From Cohnella sp. CFH 77786 (lineage in GTDB: Bacteria; Bacillota; Bacilli; Paenibacillales; Paenibacillaceae): a DNA stretch of 64,000 nucleotides. Made by a program: the position numbers and the translations under genes. Below the pieces are notes generated by a model that had not been told where the DNA came from, ran no database searches, and saw only the letters and a program-made list of their open reading frames with translations. Below, piece after piece: positions 19,683 to 29,097 of this stretch; position 1 is the stretch's first letter; each line of letters begins with the position of its first letter. The stretch is from contig NZ_WJIB01000003.1 in assembly GCF_019400745.1 (NCBI RefSeq), positions 124,001 to 188,000 of the forward strand. Reading direction: 5' to 3'.

Positions 19683-22481
19683 TTATGAATGCGGGTCTGC
19701 CTCAGTCTCCCGGCCCGACCGTGACCTCGAAGCATTGCTTACGGAATCGTCGTTAGATACTCCCACTGTCGCCGTATGGGCGGGATAAACGTTGACCTCA
19801 AAGGTATCGCTGATCTTGTGGCCATGCCGGTCGTCCGCGGTCACCGTAATGACGGCCGTTCCGGCCGCTTTCGGATGGACGTTGATTTTCCCGCACTTGA
19901 CGCATACCGTCGCCACTGCCGTGTCGCTCGATTGAACGGAGTACGTAAGCTGATCGCCATCCGGGTCCTTAAAGACGCCGGCCAAGGGGGTTTTGATGTC
20001 CGCGCCGCCCAGTTGGGCGTTTTGGTCCTCAATCGGGGCGATAAGGACGGGCGCCCGGTTATCGTCGCTGACCGTGACCTCGAACACATCCCTCGCATAG
20101 CCGCCCCGTCCGTCATGGGCTGAGACCATCATGGCAAACGTTCCCGCACGATATCCGGTAATCTTCCAGACGGATCCGTCGAAGCTGATGTAAGCATAGT
20201 TCTCAGCTTCACGGGAAGCGAAGGCCCAAACGGTCAACTCGTCTCCATCGGGGTCCGTGAATACCTCCGTCAGCGGTAACTCGAAAGGCTTATGGATGAA
20301 TACGGTTTGATCGGGGATCAGGGCGGCGATTTCGGGCAACCGATTGCCGGGACCGTTCGATGCCGGGCCGATGGTCACCTCGAATGTATCGCTTACGGAG
20401 GCGCCATTGTAGTCTTGCGCAGTCACCGTGATCGCGGCGGTGCCGGCGGCAAGGGGGTGAATCTTCACAACGTCGCCGGAGGTGCTGACGAACGCGACTT
20501 CCCGGGCGCTCGATGCGGCCCGGAACCTCATGCCGAACACCGGATCCGCAGGATCCAAATCCGGATCCCGGAAGACATCGTTCAACTTGATCGTCAACTC
20601 TTCGCCGCGCACGTTAATCGATTGATCAGGGATTGGATGCTCCACCACCGGCGGTGCCCAGATTAGCAGATAGAAACGGGCGGTAACGGTACCTCCGCGA
20701 CCGTCGTGGGCGGTCACCTTAACGAATGTGGATCCGAGCGCGACGGGCCGGATGGTTACTGCATCGTCGGTGACGCTGACCGTGGCGATATTTTCATCGT
20801 CTGAGTGCGCGGAATAGGTGAGAGCGTCGCCATCGGGATCGATGAAGTAGCCGGACAGAGATACCGTCCGTTCCTCCTGGCTGATGGGCGTGGACAGGTC
20901 AGGCGATTCATTGGAGACATATGGAGCCCCATTGAGGGGAACAACCTCCACTTCGAACGAAAGCTGGACCGAATGGCCATCTCCGTCATGCGCCACAACC
21001 GTAATCGTGGCGTGTCCGGGCGCGATCGGAGTCACGGTCAAATATTCGTCGGTCGGACCCAATACCGCCACGGTTTCGTCGCCGGAATATCCCGTGTAGG
21101 TCAACATATCCCCGTCCGGATCCGAGAACACGTAAGAAAAATGCCGGGAAAAAGGCGTTCCGAGCATCAGGGTCATATCCTTAATCGGATTAAACACCAT
21201 CGGCGTATGGGCGGGATAAACCGTAACCGCGAAGGTATCGCTGACTGTGTGACCGTGGCCGTCGTCCGCGGTCACCGTGATGGCCGTTCTTCCGGCGCCG
21301 ACCGGGTGCACGCTAAGCTCGCCGCATTGGGCGCATACCGTCGCCACCGCCGAGTCGCTTGATTGAAAGGCATAGGTGAGCGTATCGAAATCCGGATCCT
21401 TGAACACGCCGGTCAAGCGAATGGTTACGTCCCCGCTCTCCAGTTCAATGAATTTGTCCTGAATCGGGGAGAGGAGGGTTGGTGCCCGGTTTTCATAGCT
21501 GACGGTGACCTCGAACGCATCCCTGGCATAGCCTCCCCGTCCGTCATGGGCTGTGACGATGACGGTGCCCGTTCCCGGAGGAGTTTGCGGAGTTATCTTC
21601 AAGCGGGAGTCCGCCACGATGACGGATACTGCGCCGGAGGAGAAAGCCTTAAACGTCAGCTCATCGCCGTCCGGGTCCGTGAACACCCTTGCCAACGGCA
21701 GCTCGAGAACGGTAGGAATGAAAGCGGCTTGATCGGGAATCGGAGCGGCGATCTTGGGCAGCCGGTTTCCGGGATTGTTCGCGGCGGGACCGATTGTAAT
21801 CTCGAAGGTATCGTTTACGGTGGCGCCATTGTCGTCTTTGGCGGTCACTGTGATCGAGGCAATTCCGACGGAAAAGGGGTGAACCTTCAATTCGTTGTCA
21901 TCGATGCTGACTGAGGCGACTTGAGGGGCGCTGGATGAGGCTGCGTAAATCATCCTGCTCTCCGGATCCGCATCCGGGTCCCGGAAGACTCCGGATAACC
22001 CGATCGTCAACTCTGGACCGCCCACTTTCACCGTTTGGTCGGAAATCGGATTCTCCACCACCGGCGGCGCATAGATCAACAGATTGAAATAAGCGGTAAA
22101 GGTACCTCCGAGACCGTCGTCAGCGGTCACGTTAACAGCTGTGTATCCTAACGCGACGGGCCGGATGGTCATCGTGTCGCCGGCCACGCTGGCCGTCGCC
22201 ATATTATCGTTAATGGGGTTAGCGGAGTAAGTAAGGGGGTCACCGTCGGGATCGTCGAAGTATCTGGGCAGATCCAGCGTCTGTTCCGCCTGCGTGATGG
22301 GTATGGAAAAGCCGATAAACTCTTCCGTGACGAATGGAGCTCGATTTTGCAGCATGACTTCGCTTGACGGTTTGCTTTCTTTCGAGAAAGCCGCGCCATT
22401 CGGGAACAATAAATACCAAAGCGATAATGCCGCGATGGCCAACAATCCCTTTTTTCCGAACAAACAGGCGTATTTCAACAA
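19683..22481 (-). CDS. Secreted protein with nine cadherin/Ig-like repeats
   Basis: A 932-residue protein. It has a signal peptide (basic start, hydrophobic core to ~residue 30), then nine domains of ~90-100 residues. Each shows a FxDPDGDxLTY calcium-binding-like turn and a closing ITVTADDGxGG...FEVTV strand, as in bacterial cadherin-like or Calx-beta-related domains. Domains 1-4 match domains 6-9 in order (shared IRPVALG, GPAxNxPGNRLP and VATVCxxCG segments), so a four-domain block was duplicated, with domain 5 between. Domains 4 and 9 carry a CxxC pair that could form a disulfide. No LPXTG or SLH anchor is seen; the C-terminus is a short polar tail. The likely role is cell-surface or matrix adhesion. 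The start is TTG 22481 (or the next codon) after GGGAGGGAG. Confidence 0.85.
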   Translation of the reverse strand: MLKYACLFGKKGLLAIAALSLWYLLFPNGAAFSKESKPSSEVMLQNRAPFVTEEFIGFSIPITQAEQTLDLPRYFDDPDGDPLTYSANPINDNMATASVAGDTMTIRPVALGYTAVNVTADDGLGGTFTAYFNLLIYAPPVVENPISDQTVKVGGPELTIGLSGVFRDPDADPESRMIYAASSSAPQVASVSIDDNELKVHPFSVGIASITVTAKDDNGATVNDTFEITIGPAANNPGNRLPKIAAPIPDQAAFIPTVLELPLARVFTDPDGDELTFKAFSSGAVSVIVADSRLKITPQTPPGTGTVIVTAHDGRGGYARDAFEVTVSYENRAPTLLSPIQDKFIELESGDVTIRLTGVFKDPDFDTLTYAFQSSDSAVATVCAQCGELSVHPVGAGRTAITVTADDGHGHTVSDTFAVTVYPAHTPMVFNPIKDMTLMLGTPFSRHFSYVFSDPDGDMLTYTGYSGDETVAVLGPTDEYLTVTPIAPGHATITVVAHDGDGHSVQLSFEVEVVPLNGAPYVSNESPDLSTPISQEERTVSLSGYFIDPDGDALTYSAHSDDENIATVSVTDDAVTIRPVALGSTFVKVTAHDGRGGTVTARFYLLIWAPPVVEHPIPDQSINVRGEELTIKLNDVFRDPDLDPADPVFGMRFRAASSAREVAFVSTSGDVVKIHPLAAGTAAITVTAQDYNGASVSDTFEVTIGPASNGPGNRLPEIAALIPDQTVFIHKPFELPLTEVFTDPDGDELTVWAFASREAENYAYISFDGSVWKITGYRAGTFAMMVSAHDGRGGYARDVFEVTVSDDNRAPVLIAPIEDQNAQLGGADIKTPLAGVFKDPDGDQLTYSVQSSDTAVATVCVKCGKINVHPKAAGTAVITVTADDRHGHKISDTFEVNVYPAHTATVGVSNDDSVSNASRSRSGRETEADPHS

Positions 22482-22567
22482 AGGCTCCCTCCCCCCAAAA
22501 AAGATACGTTTTGTATCCAGGCAATTGGATTATACTTCCAAAAACGCGAAAAGAAAAGAAATAAAAA

Positions 22568-22585
22568 CCGCGTCTGCTGACGCGG
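22568..22585 (-). terminator. Intrinsic terminator after aldo/keto reductase
   Basis: CCGCGTC/GACGCGG 7-bp stem with a 4-nt loop, followed on the minus strand by a TTTTTATTTC tract. Confidence 0.85.
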
Positions 22586-22619
22586 TCCGTTCATTTATCA
22601 TCTTCGATTGCCAGTCTGA

Positions 22620-23522
22620 TTAGCGATGCTCCGTGTAAACGTTGGACTTGGTGATCACGCGGATGGCCGCGATTTCATCACCGGTGAGCGGCTGCACATC
22701 GGCTGCGCCGAGATTGTGGTCCAACTGCTCCTCGGAGCTGGCGCCGGGTATGGCGACGGATACGGCCGGATGGGAGAGGGAGTATCGGATGGCGAGCTGT
22801 GCCATGCTCCGCGCGGGGGAGACGAGCCGCTCCAGCCGTTCCCGCAACGCGAGCAATTCTTCGACTCCGTAGTCCAGGTATCCCTTGTCGATCGATCTGC
22901 CGTCCGCCAGACGCCCGCTCGCCACAGGCCCCCGGACGATGACGCCGATCCCGCGATCGTGAAGCAGCGGCAGCACTGCCTCTTCCGCCCGCCGGTCCAG
23001 GATACTGTATTGATTCATTACGCTGACGATCGAGGAACGTTCAGCATACTCCCGGATCACGTTAGGCCGGATCGAAGAGATCCCGTACTCCCGTATGAGC
23101 CCCTCCTGCTTGAGCTGCTCGAACGCCTCGATCGTTTCGCCGATCGGATCGCCGATCGTTCCCCCGTGCAGCTGATAGAGATCGATATAGTCGGTCTGCA
23201 GCCTGCGCAAGCTTTCCTTAACGGCCGACAGGATGTAAGCCTTCGACGGATCCCATACCCAGCCTTCCTGACCGGGAATCCGCCGGTTGCCGACCTTGGT
23301 CGCGATGATGACGCGATCCCGCCGTCCTTTGACGGCTTTTCCCACCAATTCCTCGTTACGCCCGGCATCGTACAAATCCGCCGTATCCAGCAGGTTGACC
23401 CCGCGGTCAAGGGCCTTGTGGATGATGGAGACGGCTTTTCCTTCCTCCGTCCCGAGCGACATGCATCCCAGCCCGATTTCGCCGACCGTCAGATCGGAAT
23501 CGCCTAGCCGGTTCCTTTTCAT
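22620..23522 (-). CDS. Aldo/keto reductase
   Basis: A 300-residue NADPH-dependent reductase of the (beta/alpha)8 AKR superfamily. The catalytic tetrad is visible as Asp46, Tyr51 (DTADLYDAG), Lys76 (IIATKVG) and His119 (YQLHG). The C-terminal cofactor region has VAIPGASSEEQLDHN. Substrates of such YqkF/general-stress-like AKRs are usually aldehydes. ATG 23522 follows AAAGGAT and GATAGG. It is a single gene with its own terminator. Confidence 0.9.
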   Translation of the reverse strand: MKRNRLGDSDLTVGEIGLGCMSLGTEEGKAVSIIHKALDRGVNLLDTADLYDAGRNEELVGKAVKGRRDRVIIATKVGNRRIPGQEGWVWDPSKAYILSAVKESLRRLQTDYIDLYQLHGGTIGDPIGETIEAFEQLKQEGLIREYGISSIRPNVIREYAERSSIVSVMNQYSILDRRAEEAVLPLLHDRGIGVIVRGPVASGRLADGRSIDKGYLDYGVEELLALRERLERLVSPARSMAQLAIRYSLSHPAVSVAIPGASSEEQLDHNLGAADVQPLTGDEIAAIRVITKSNVYTEHR

Positions 23523-23726
23523 CCTATCCGTATCCTTTCGAAAAATCCTGTTTTTTGCGTACCTGTAATCAGAAAATCATATTCCGTTGCCGGGTGCAAC
23601 CCGAGTGCCATGGCGGCTGAAAAAACGAAATGTTGAGAAATCGCTGGAAAACCTCGACAATAGAGGTGAAGAACATGCTTGAAATGGATGACGGAGGCTG
23701 ACTCCCGGAAGAGAGGGGTTCCGAAT

Positions 23727-25163
23727 ATGACATTCCGAATCGAAGAGGCGACAATTCGCCAGATGCAAGCCGCCATGACGGCGGGGGAGATCTCTTCCCG
23801 ACAGCTGACCGTTCTGTACCTGGAGCGGATCGCGGCCTATGACAAATCCGGGATCACGCTGAACAGCGTGCTGGAAATCAACCCGGACGCTTTGTACATC
23901 GCCGAAAACCTGGATCTGGAGAGGGCCGAAGGCCATGTCCGCGGCCCTCTCCACGGCATTCCGGTCCTGCTCAAGGACAATATCGACACGGCGGACAAAA
24001 TGCATACGAGCGCGGGATCGCAAGCGCTGGCGGATTCTTTCGCGCCGGAAGACGCCTTCCTCGCGAAGCGGCTGCGGGAGGAAGGGGCCGTTCCGCTCGG
24101 CAAAGCGAACATGACCGAGTGGGCCAACTTCATGACGACGGACATGCCGAGCGGTTACAGTTCCCGGGGCGGGCAGGTTCTTAATCCGTACGGTCCGGGC
24201 TTGCATACGCCCGGCGGCTCGAGCTCCGGCTCTGCCGTGGCGGTCGCGGCCAACCTGTGCGCCGCCGCGGTGGGCACCGAAACGTCGGGGTCCATCCTGC
24301 ATCCCGCCTGCCACAACAGTCTCGTGGGGATCAAGCCGACGCTCGGCCTTATCAGCCGGACAGGCCTCATCCCGATCACGTACACCCAGGACACGGCAGG
24401 GCCTCTCGCGCGGACGGTAGAGGACGCGGCCATCCTTCTCGGAGCCCTGGCTGGCGAAGATCCGCGGGATCCGGCGACCCGCCCGTCGCGGGGGCGAGCC
24501 TATTCCGATTATACGAAATTCCTCGACCGGGAAGGGCTGAAGGGAGCCCGAATCGGCATTAACCGCGGGTACCAGGGAGATTTCACGAAGGAAGAGAAGG
24601 GGCTCATCGACCGGGCGATCCGGGCGATGAAACAAGCCGGCGCCGAAATCGTCGAGGAGACGAACCTGCATCACGTGGCCGATCACTCGTCCGTGCTGCT
24701 GAACGAATTCAAGTCCGCTTTGAACCGGTATTTCGCTTCGCTCGGTCCGCAGGCGCCTGTCAAGTCGCTCAAGGACGTCATCGATTTCAACAACCGCAAC
24801 CCCCGGAAAATGCTGAAATACGGGCAGACCTGGCTGCTGCGGGCGGAGTATGAAACGTCGGGCACGATGACCGAACCCGAATACATCCGCGACAGGCTGA
24901 AGGACTGGCGGATGTCCCGCGAGGAAGGCATCGACAAGCTGATGGACAAGCATCGGCTGGATGCCCTGTTCTGTCCGGGCGTCACCGATTCGCCGGCCGT
25001 GGCCGGATACCCGGCAGTGATGGTTCCGGCCGGCTGCCGCGCGGACGGCCTTCCGTTCGGCGTCTCTTTCGTCGGCAAACCGTATGAAGAGCCTGCGCTG
25101 CTTCGCTTCGCGTACGCGTTCGAACAAGCTCATCCGGCTCGCGTTGCGCCCAAGCTGGATTGA
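23727..25163 (+). CDS. Amidase, amidase-signature family
   Basis: A 478-residue hydrolase of the amidase-signature family, using the Ser-cisSer-Lys triad. Lys83 is in LLKDNID, PGGSSSGSA spans residues 162-170, and the nucleophilic Ser lies in GTETSGSILHPA. The substrate is an unknown amide; this subgroup resembles secreted or cytosolic Bacillus amidases rather than GatA, and no GatB/GatC genes are adjacent. There is no signal peptide. ATG 23727 is chosen because GAGAGGGG lies 8 nt upstream; the longer in-frame start at 23679 lacks one. Divergent from the aldo/keto reductase. Confidence 0.88.
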   Translation: MTFRIEEATIRQMQAAMTAGEISSRQLTVLYLERIAAYDKSGITLNSVLEINPDALYIAENLDLERAEGHVRGPLHGIPVLLKDNIDTADKMHTSAGSQALADSFAPEDAFLAKRLREEGAVPLGKANMTEWANFMTTDMPSGYSSRGGQVLNPYGPGLHTPGGSSSGSAVAVAANLCAAAVGTETSGSILHPACHNSLVGIKPTLGLISRTGLIPITYTQDTAGPLARTVEDAAILLGALAGEDPRDPATRPSRGRAYSDYTKFLDREGLKGARIGINRGYQGDFTKEEKGLIDRAIRAMKQAGAEIVEETNLHHVADHSSVLLNEFKSALNRYFASLGPQAPVKSLKDVIDFNNRNPRKMLKYGQTWLLRAEYETSGTMTEPEYIRDRLKDWRMSREEGIDKLMDKHRLDALFCPGVTDSPAVAGYPAVMVPAGCRADGLPFGVSFVGKPYEEPALLRFAYAFEQAHPARVAPKLD

Positions 25164-25795
25164 GCGGTCTGCGGATGCTTTTCGAATCACTTCGATATAA
25201 CGCCAATCCGTCCGGATAGGACGGCGCAAAGAGTGCTGCTGGGGACGCGCGCAGCGTCAAACGTATCTGATTTCGGCAGGTCTCCGATCCGGGTGCCTCA
25301 GACGGGTCGGCTGTCCCGCAGTCAAGGCGATGAAAGGGAAAACTGCCCTCTATTTTTGCGTAGTGGCCACACGCGGGAGATTAGAAGGAAAACTGCCCTT
25401 TAATTCCGGATATATCCCCTCAATTGCCGTTTTTTACCGAAATTAGAGGGGGGTTTCCCTCTAAATATCCCAAATCCTCGAAATGATCGGAATTAGTGGG
25501 AGTCCCTCTAAAGTTGACCGCGGGGGGATTCCGGCATACGGTTTCGAGAAACTGCCATATCCGCACGGTATCCGACAAAGGTATCCTGTCGTGAAGACTT
25601 TTCCAGGAATTCATGACTGGGCGGAATGGATTTGGTCGGTCCCCTTTACACGCCGGATACCGGTCGGGACGCCGTCAGGCAGGCGTTTTTCTCATCATTG
25701 CCCTTCAGTGGAAGACTGGATTCCGGTGAGAGGATTCCGAAAATAGGATTAGGTATTCGTGCGACATGGATTGACAATAGTGGAACTATGGAGTG
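25164..25795. repeat. Intergenic region with clustered small palindromes
   Basis: There is no convincing gene in this 630-bp gap. It holds four related imperfect palindromes of the form A(G)GGG...CCCTCTAA: near 25333-25352, 25381-25404, 25443-25464 (TTAGAGGG/CCCTCTAA, 6-nt loop) and 25493-25511 (same arms, one mismatch). The phrase GGAAAACTGCCCT recurs at about 25337 and 25388. They resemble short dispersed extragenic palindromes and may form RNA hairpins upstream of pncB. Confidence 0.55.
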
Positions 25796-27253
25796 ATGAC
25801 GTTGAATTACGGGAACTTGACCTTGCATACCGACAAATACCAGATCAATATGATGTACGCGCATTGGAAGCAAGGCTCCTTGAACAACAAGGCCGTGTTC
25901 GAGGCGTACTTCCGCAAGCTGCCGTTCGGCAACGGATACGCGGTATTCGCCGGGCTCCAGAGGATCATCGAATACGTACGCCATCTGCGATTCGCGGAAG
26001 ATGACATCGCGTTTCTCAGAGAGCAAGAAGAACGGTATGACGAAGGGTTTCTGGACGAGCTTCGGAGGTTCGAGTTCCGGGGACACCTCCACGCGGTTCC
26101 GGAAGGGACGCTCGTGTTCCCGAACGAGCCGCTGGTCCGGGTTGAGGCGCGGATCTTCGAGGCCCAGCTGCTCGAAACGGCCATCCTGAACTTCATGAAT
26201 TATCAAACGCTGATCGCCACGAAAGCGTCCCGGATCAAACGGGTCGCGCCGAACGACACCCTGCTCGAATTCGGGACGAGAAGGGCCCAGGAAGCCGATG
26301 CGGCGGTGTGGGGGGCCCGTGCGGCTTATTTGGCGGGCTTTCATGCGACGTCCAATCTGCGGGCGGGACAACTCTTCGGGATTCCGGTCAAAGGGACGCA
26401 CGCGCACTCCTGGGTGCAGGACCACGATACGGAGGAAGAAGCTTTCCGGAAATTCGCGGAGGCGCTGCCCGATCAGGTTTCCCTTCTCGTCGACACTTAC
26501 GACACGCTGAAGAGCGGCGTCCCGAACGCGATCCGGACCGCCAAACGCCTGGAGCTTGCCGGCAAGAGGCTGCAGTCCATCCGGATCGACAGCGGCGACC
26601 TGGCTTACACTTCGCAGAAAGCGCGGGAGATGCTCGACAAAGCGGGCTTAGCTTACGTCAAAATCATCGCTTCGAACGACCTGGACGAGAATATCATCCT
26701 CGATTTGAAAGCCCAGAACGCGAAAATCGACGTTTGGGGCGTCGGCACCCAGCTCATTACGGCAGCCGACCAGCCTTCCCTGGGCGGAATCTATAAACTG
26801 GTCGCCAGGGAAGACCGCGGGGTCTACGAGCCCGTCATCAAGATTTCGGGCAATCCGGAAAAAGTGTCCAATCCGGGCGTCAAGGAGCTTTACCGGATCG
26901 TGGACCGCAATTCCGGCAAAGCGGAGGCGGATTACATCGTCCTGAGGGAAGAAGAGGACGTCCGGCAGGGCAAACCGCTGAAGCTGTTCGATCCGGTCCA
27001 TCCGTACCGCAGCAAAGTCGTAAAGGACTACGAAGCCGTGCCGCTCCTGCAGGCGATCTTCGCAAGCGGCGAATTCGTCTATCGCCAGCCCGCTCTGGAG
27101 GATATTCGCCGGTATCACGAGGAGCAGCTGAAGCTGTTCTGGCCGGAGTTTCTTCGCAAGCTCAATCCCGAGTTTTATAAGGTCAATTTAAGCCAGGCGG
27201 CCTGGGATCTGAAGATGGACCTGATCAAGAAGTTCCAGGAAGAAGGACAATAA
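25796..27253 (+). CDS. pncB: Nicotinate phosphoribosyltransferase
   Basis: A 485-residue enzyme that makes nicotinate mononucleotide from nicotinate and PRPP for NAD salvage. LHTDKYQINMMYAHW near the N-terminus, TRRAQEADAAVWGARAAYLAGFHATSN in the middle (the regulatory/catalytic His region), GIPVKGTHAHSWV and IRIDSGDLAYTS are diagnostic of PncB. GGAG at 25790-25793 is very close to ATG 25796; GTG 25793 and TTG 25802 are other possible starts. It is a single gene ended by a strong hairpin shared with the convergent operon. Confidence 0.93.
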   Translation: MTLNYGNLTLHTDKYQINMMYAHWKQGSLNNKAVFEAYFRKLPFGNGYAVFAGLQRIIEYVRHLRFAEDDIAFLREQEERYDEGFLDELRRFEFRGHLHAVPEGTLVFPNEPLVRVEARIFEAQLLETAILNFMNYQTLIATKASRIKRVAPNDTLLEFGTRRAQEADAAVWGARAAYLAGFHATSNLRAGQLFGIPVKGTHAHSWVQDHDTEEEAFRKFAEALPDQVSLLVDTYDTLKSGVPNAIRTAKRLELAGKRLQSIRIDSGDLAYTSQKAREMLDKAGLAYVKIIASNDLDENIILDLKAQNAKIDVWGVGTQLITAADQPSLGGIYKLVAREDRGVYEPVIKISGNPEKVSNPGVKELYRIVDRNSGKAEADYIVLREEEDVRQGKPLKLFDPVHPYRSKVVKDYEAVPLLQAIFASGEFVYRQPALEDIRRYHEEQLKLFWPEFLRKLNPEFYKVNLSQAAWDLKMDLIKKFQEEGQ

Positions 27254-27259
27254 ACGAAA

Positions 27260-27289
27260 GGCAAGCCCCTTCATGCGAAGGGGCTTGCC
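27260..27289 (+). terminator. Bidirectional terminator between pncB and deoR-type gene
   Basis: A 13-bp perfect stem (27260-27272 with 27277-27289) with a 4-nt loop, between convergent transcription units. Confidence 0.8.
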
Positions 27290-27329
27290 CGATAATATCC
27301 CTGTGTACGGCACTCCGCGTTCGCGGGTT

Positions 27330-28058
27330 CTAAAGCAGCCGGACGCCAGCCTCGGCGAACGTCTGGAACAGGCGGCGGTCCAGCCGGGAGTCGGTGATCA
27401 GCGCCGTGACGGTGGCGATACCGTCGATGAGGAAAACCGAGTCTCGGCCTATTTTCGTATGGTCGGCAACGACGTAGGTTTCGAGAGAACGCTGCATCAT
27501 GACGCGGTTCGTGTGCGCCTCGAGCTCGTCGAACGTCGTGATTCCCCGCGCGAGGGAAACGCCGTCCGCTCCGACGAACGTTTTCTGGATCGTAAGCTGC
27601 CCGAGCGTTCCGTCGGCCAGCGGCCCGGACAGCTCGAAGCTTTGCGTCCGGATGACGCCGCCGGTTACGATCAGCTGAAGCCCGGGCTGCCCGGACAGCT
27701 CGAACGCGATATTGATCGCGTTGGTCACCAGCGTTAACCGTTCGAACGGGTGCTGGCGGATTTTCTTGGCGATCTCCATGTTCGTGCTGCCGCCGGTCAG
27801 TCCGATGACATCGCCGTCCCGGATCAGCGAAAGCGCCTTGCCCGCGATTTCCCGCTTCTCCTCCGCGTTCATTTCCGTTTTGCGGTAGAAGGGGATCTCC
27901 GTCCGCACCGTCTCCAGAACCGCTCCGCCGAACGTCCGGATGAGCTTCTTCTCTTGCTCCAGCGTCTCGAGATCGCGGCGGGCGGTCGCCTCGGATACGC
28001 CGAACGTTTCCATGATGGCGCCCACCGTAATCGAGCCGATCTCCCGCAGGCTTCTCAT
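27330..28058 (-). CDS. DeoR-family transcriptional repressor
   Basis: A 242-residue regulator. The N-terminal helix-turn-helix reads SITVGAIMETFGVSEATARRDLETLE. The DeoR sensor domain has GLTGGSTNMEIAKKI, IVTGGVIRTQSFELSGP and KTFVGADGVSL, typical of phosphosugar-sensing members. ATG 28058 follows AGGA by 7 nt; the family usually has ~12 more N-terminal residues, and similar residues are encoded upstream without a good start codon. It is the last gene of the isomerase-aldolase-kinase operon, and is its probable autorepressor, binding the CAATCA-rich region near 31101-31153. Confidence 0.88.
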   Translation of the reverse strand: MRSLREIGSITVGAIMETFGVSEATARRDLETLEQEKKLIRTFGGAVLETVRTEIPFYRKTEMNAEEKREIAGKALSLIRDGDVIGLTGGSTNMEIAKKIRQHPFERLTLVTNAINIAFELSGQPGLQLIVTGGVIRTQSFELSGPLADGTLGQLTIQKTFVGADGVSLARGITTFDELEAHTNRVMMQRSLETYVVADHTKIGRDSVFLIDGIATVTALITDSRLDRRLFQTFAEAGVRLL

Positions 28059-28140
28059 AATGGCTTCCTGTCTTGCATCGGTCTTTCCGATCGCCTTTCA
28101 TCCTTTCTTCACGCCGCATAACGGTATCTTCCTTACCATT

Positions 28141-29097
28141 CTACCATAACCGTTCAACCCGGACGGCCTCGGCATAAGCATCCACCTGCGCCGGATCGAC
28201 CCATCCGGCCGACAGGTGCAGGGCGTTGGAGGCGCCGCAGGCGGAGGCCAGCTTGAACCATTCGGTCTCCGGCAGGCCGCGGTGCAGCCCGACGGCCGCC
28301 CCCGCAAGGAAGGCGTCCCCGCATCCCACGGTGTTGACCGCTTTCACGGGGTACGATTCGACGCGGTAGGTACCGTCCGTGCCCGCCACGAGCGAGCCTC
28401 TGTCCCCCAGCGATACGGCGACGTAACGGATTCCTTGACGGACGAGGGCGGCCGCGGCCGACGCCAGCTCCGGCTCGTTCGCGGAGATTGCGGAGGCGCC
28501 GGTCAGTTGGGCGATCTCCTCTTCGTTCGGCTTGATCAGGAACGGCGGCGGCGAGGCAGCCAGCCCATGCTTCAGCGCGGCGCCGCTCGTATCCAGGAGA
28601 ACCGGGACGCCGAAGGGCTTCAACCGTCCGAGGATCTCCCGGTAAATCTCCGAAGGTCCGCCGGAGGGGATGCTGCCGGAGAGAACGATGACGGACGAGG
28701 TTTCGGCCAGCCGCTCCAGGGTCAGAGCCAGCCGGCCGTAATCCTCCGGCCGCGTCTCCAAGCCGGGCTCCAGCAGCTCCACCGGTCCGCCGGAGTCCGG
28801 AATGACGTTCAGGCAGACGCGGGATTCGCCGCTCTCCGCTTGAACGAACTGGTGGCGCAGGCCATGCTTGGTCAGCTCCGTTTCGATGAAGCGGCCGGCG
28901 CTTCCGCCTACGATGCCTGTGGCGACGACGTTCTCGCCGAGCAGATGGGCGACTCGCGCCACGTTGATTCCCTTGCCGCCCGGCTGGGCGATCATGCGGC
29001 TGACCCGGTTCGCCTTGCCCGGGGTCAGAGCGGGCACGAAATAGGTTTTGTCGACGGCGGCATTGAGCGTCACCGTCGTGATATGCTTGCCGGTCAT
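28141..29097 (-). CDS. PfkB-family hexose kinase (1-phosphofructokinase / tagatose-6-phosphate kinase type)
   Basis: A 318-residue kinase. The N-terminus (TTVTLNAAVDKTYFVP) and GGKGINVARVAHLLG are typical of the FruK/LacC branch. The second signature reads NTVGCGDAFLAGA, with catalytic Asp in the GCGD position. Because its start overlaps the aldolase stop (ATGA) and an AgaS-type isomerase lies upstream, phosphorylation of tagatose-6-phosphate to the 1,6-bisphosphate is the best reading. Fructose-1-phosphate kinase is the alternative. Cytoplasmic. Confidence 0.85.
   Translation of the reverse strand: MTGKHITTVTLNAAVDKTYFVPALTPGKANRVSRMIAQPGGKGINVARVAHLLGENVVATGIVGGSAGRFIETELTKHGLRHQFVQAESGESRVCLNVIPDSGGPVELLEPGLETRPEDYGRLALTLERLAETSSVIVLSGSIPSGGPSEIYREILGRLKPFGVPVLLDTSGAALKHGLAASPPPFLIKPNEEEIAQLTGASAISANEPELASAAAALVRQGIRYVAVSLGDRGSLVAGTDGTYRVESYPVKAVNTVGCGDAFLAGAAVGLHRGLPETEWFKLASACGASNALHLSAGWVDPAQVDAYAEAVRVERLW

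Noticed and set aside
25483-25746. 87-codon ORF upstream of pncB
   Set aside because: It runs through repeat-like sequence with atypical composition and no start signal.
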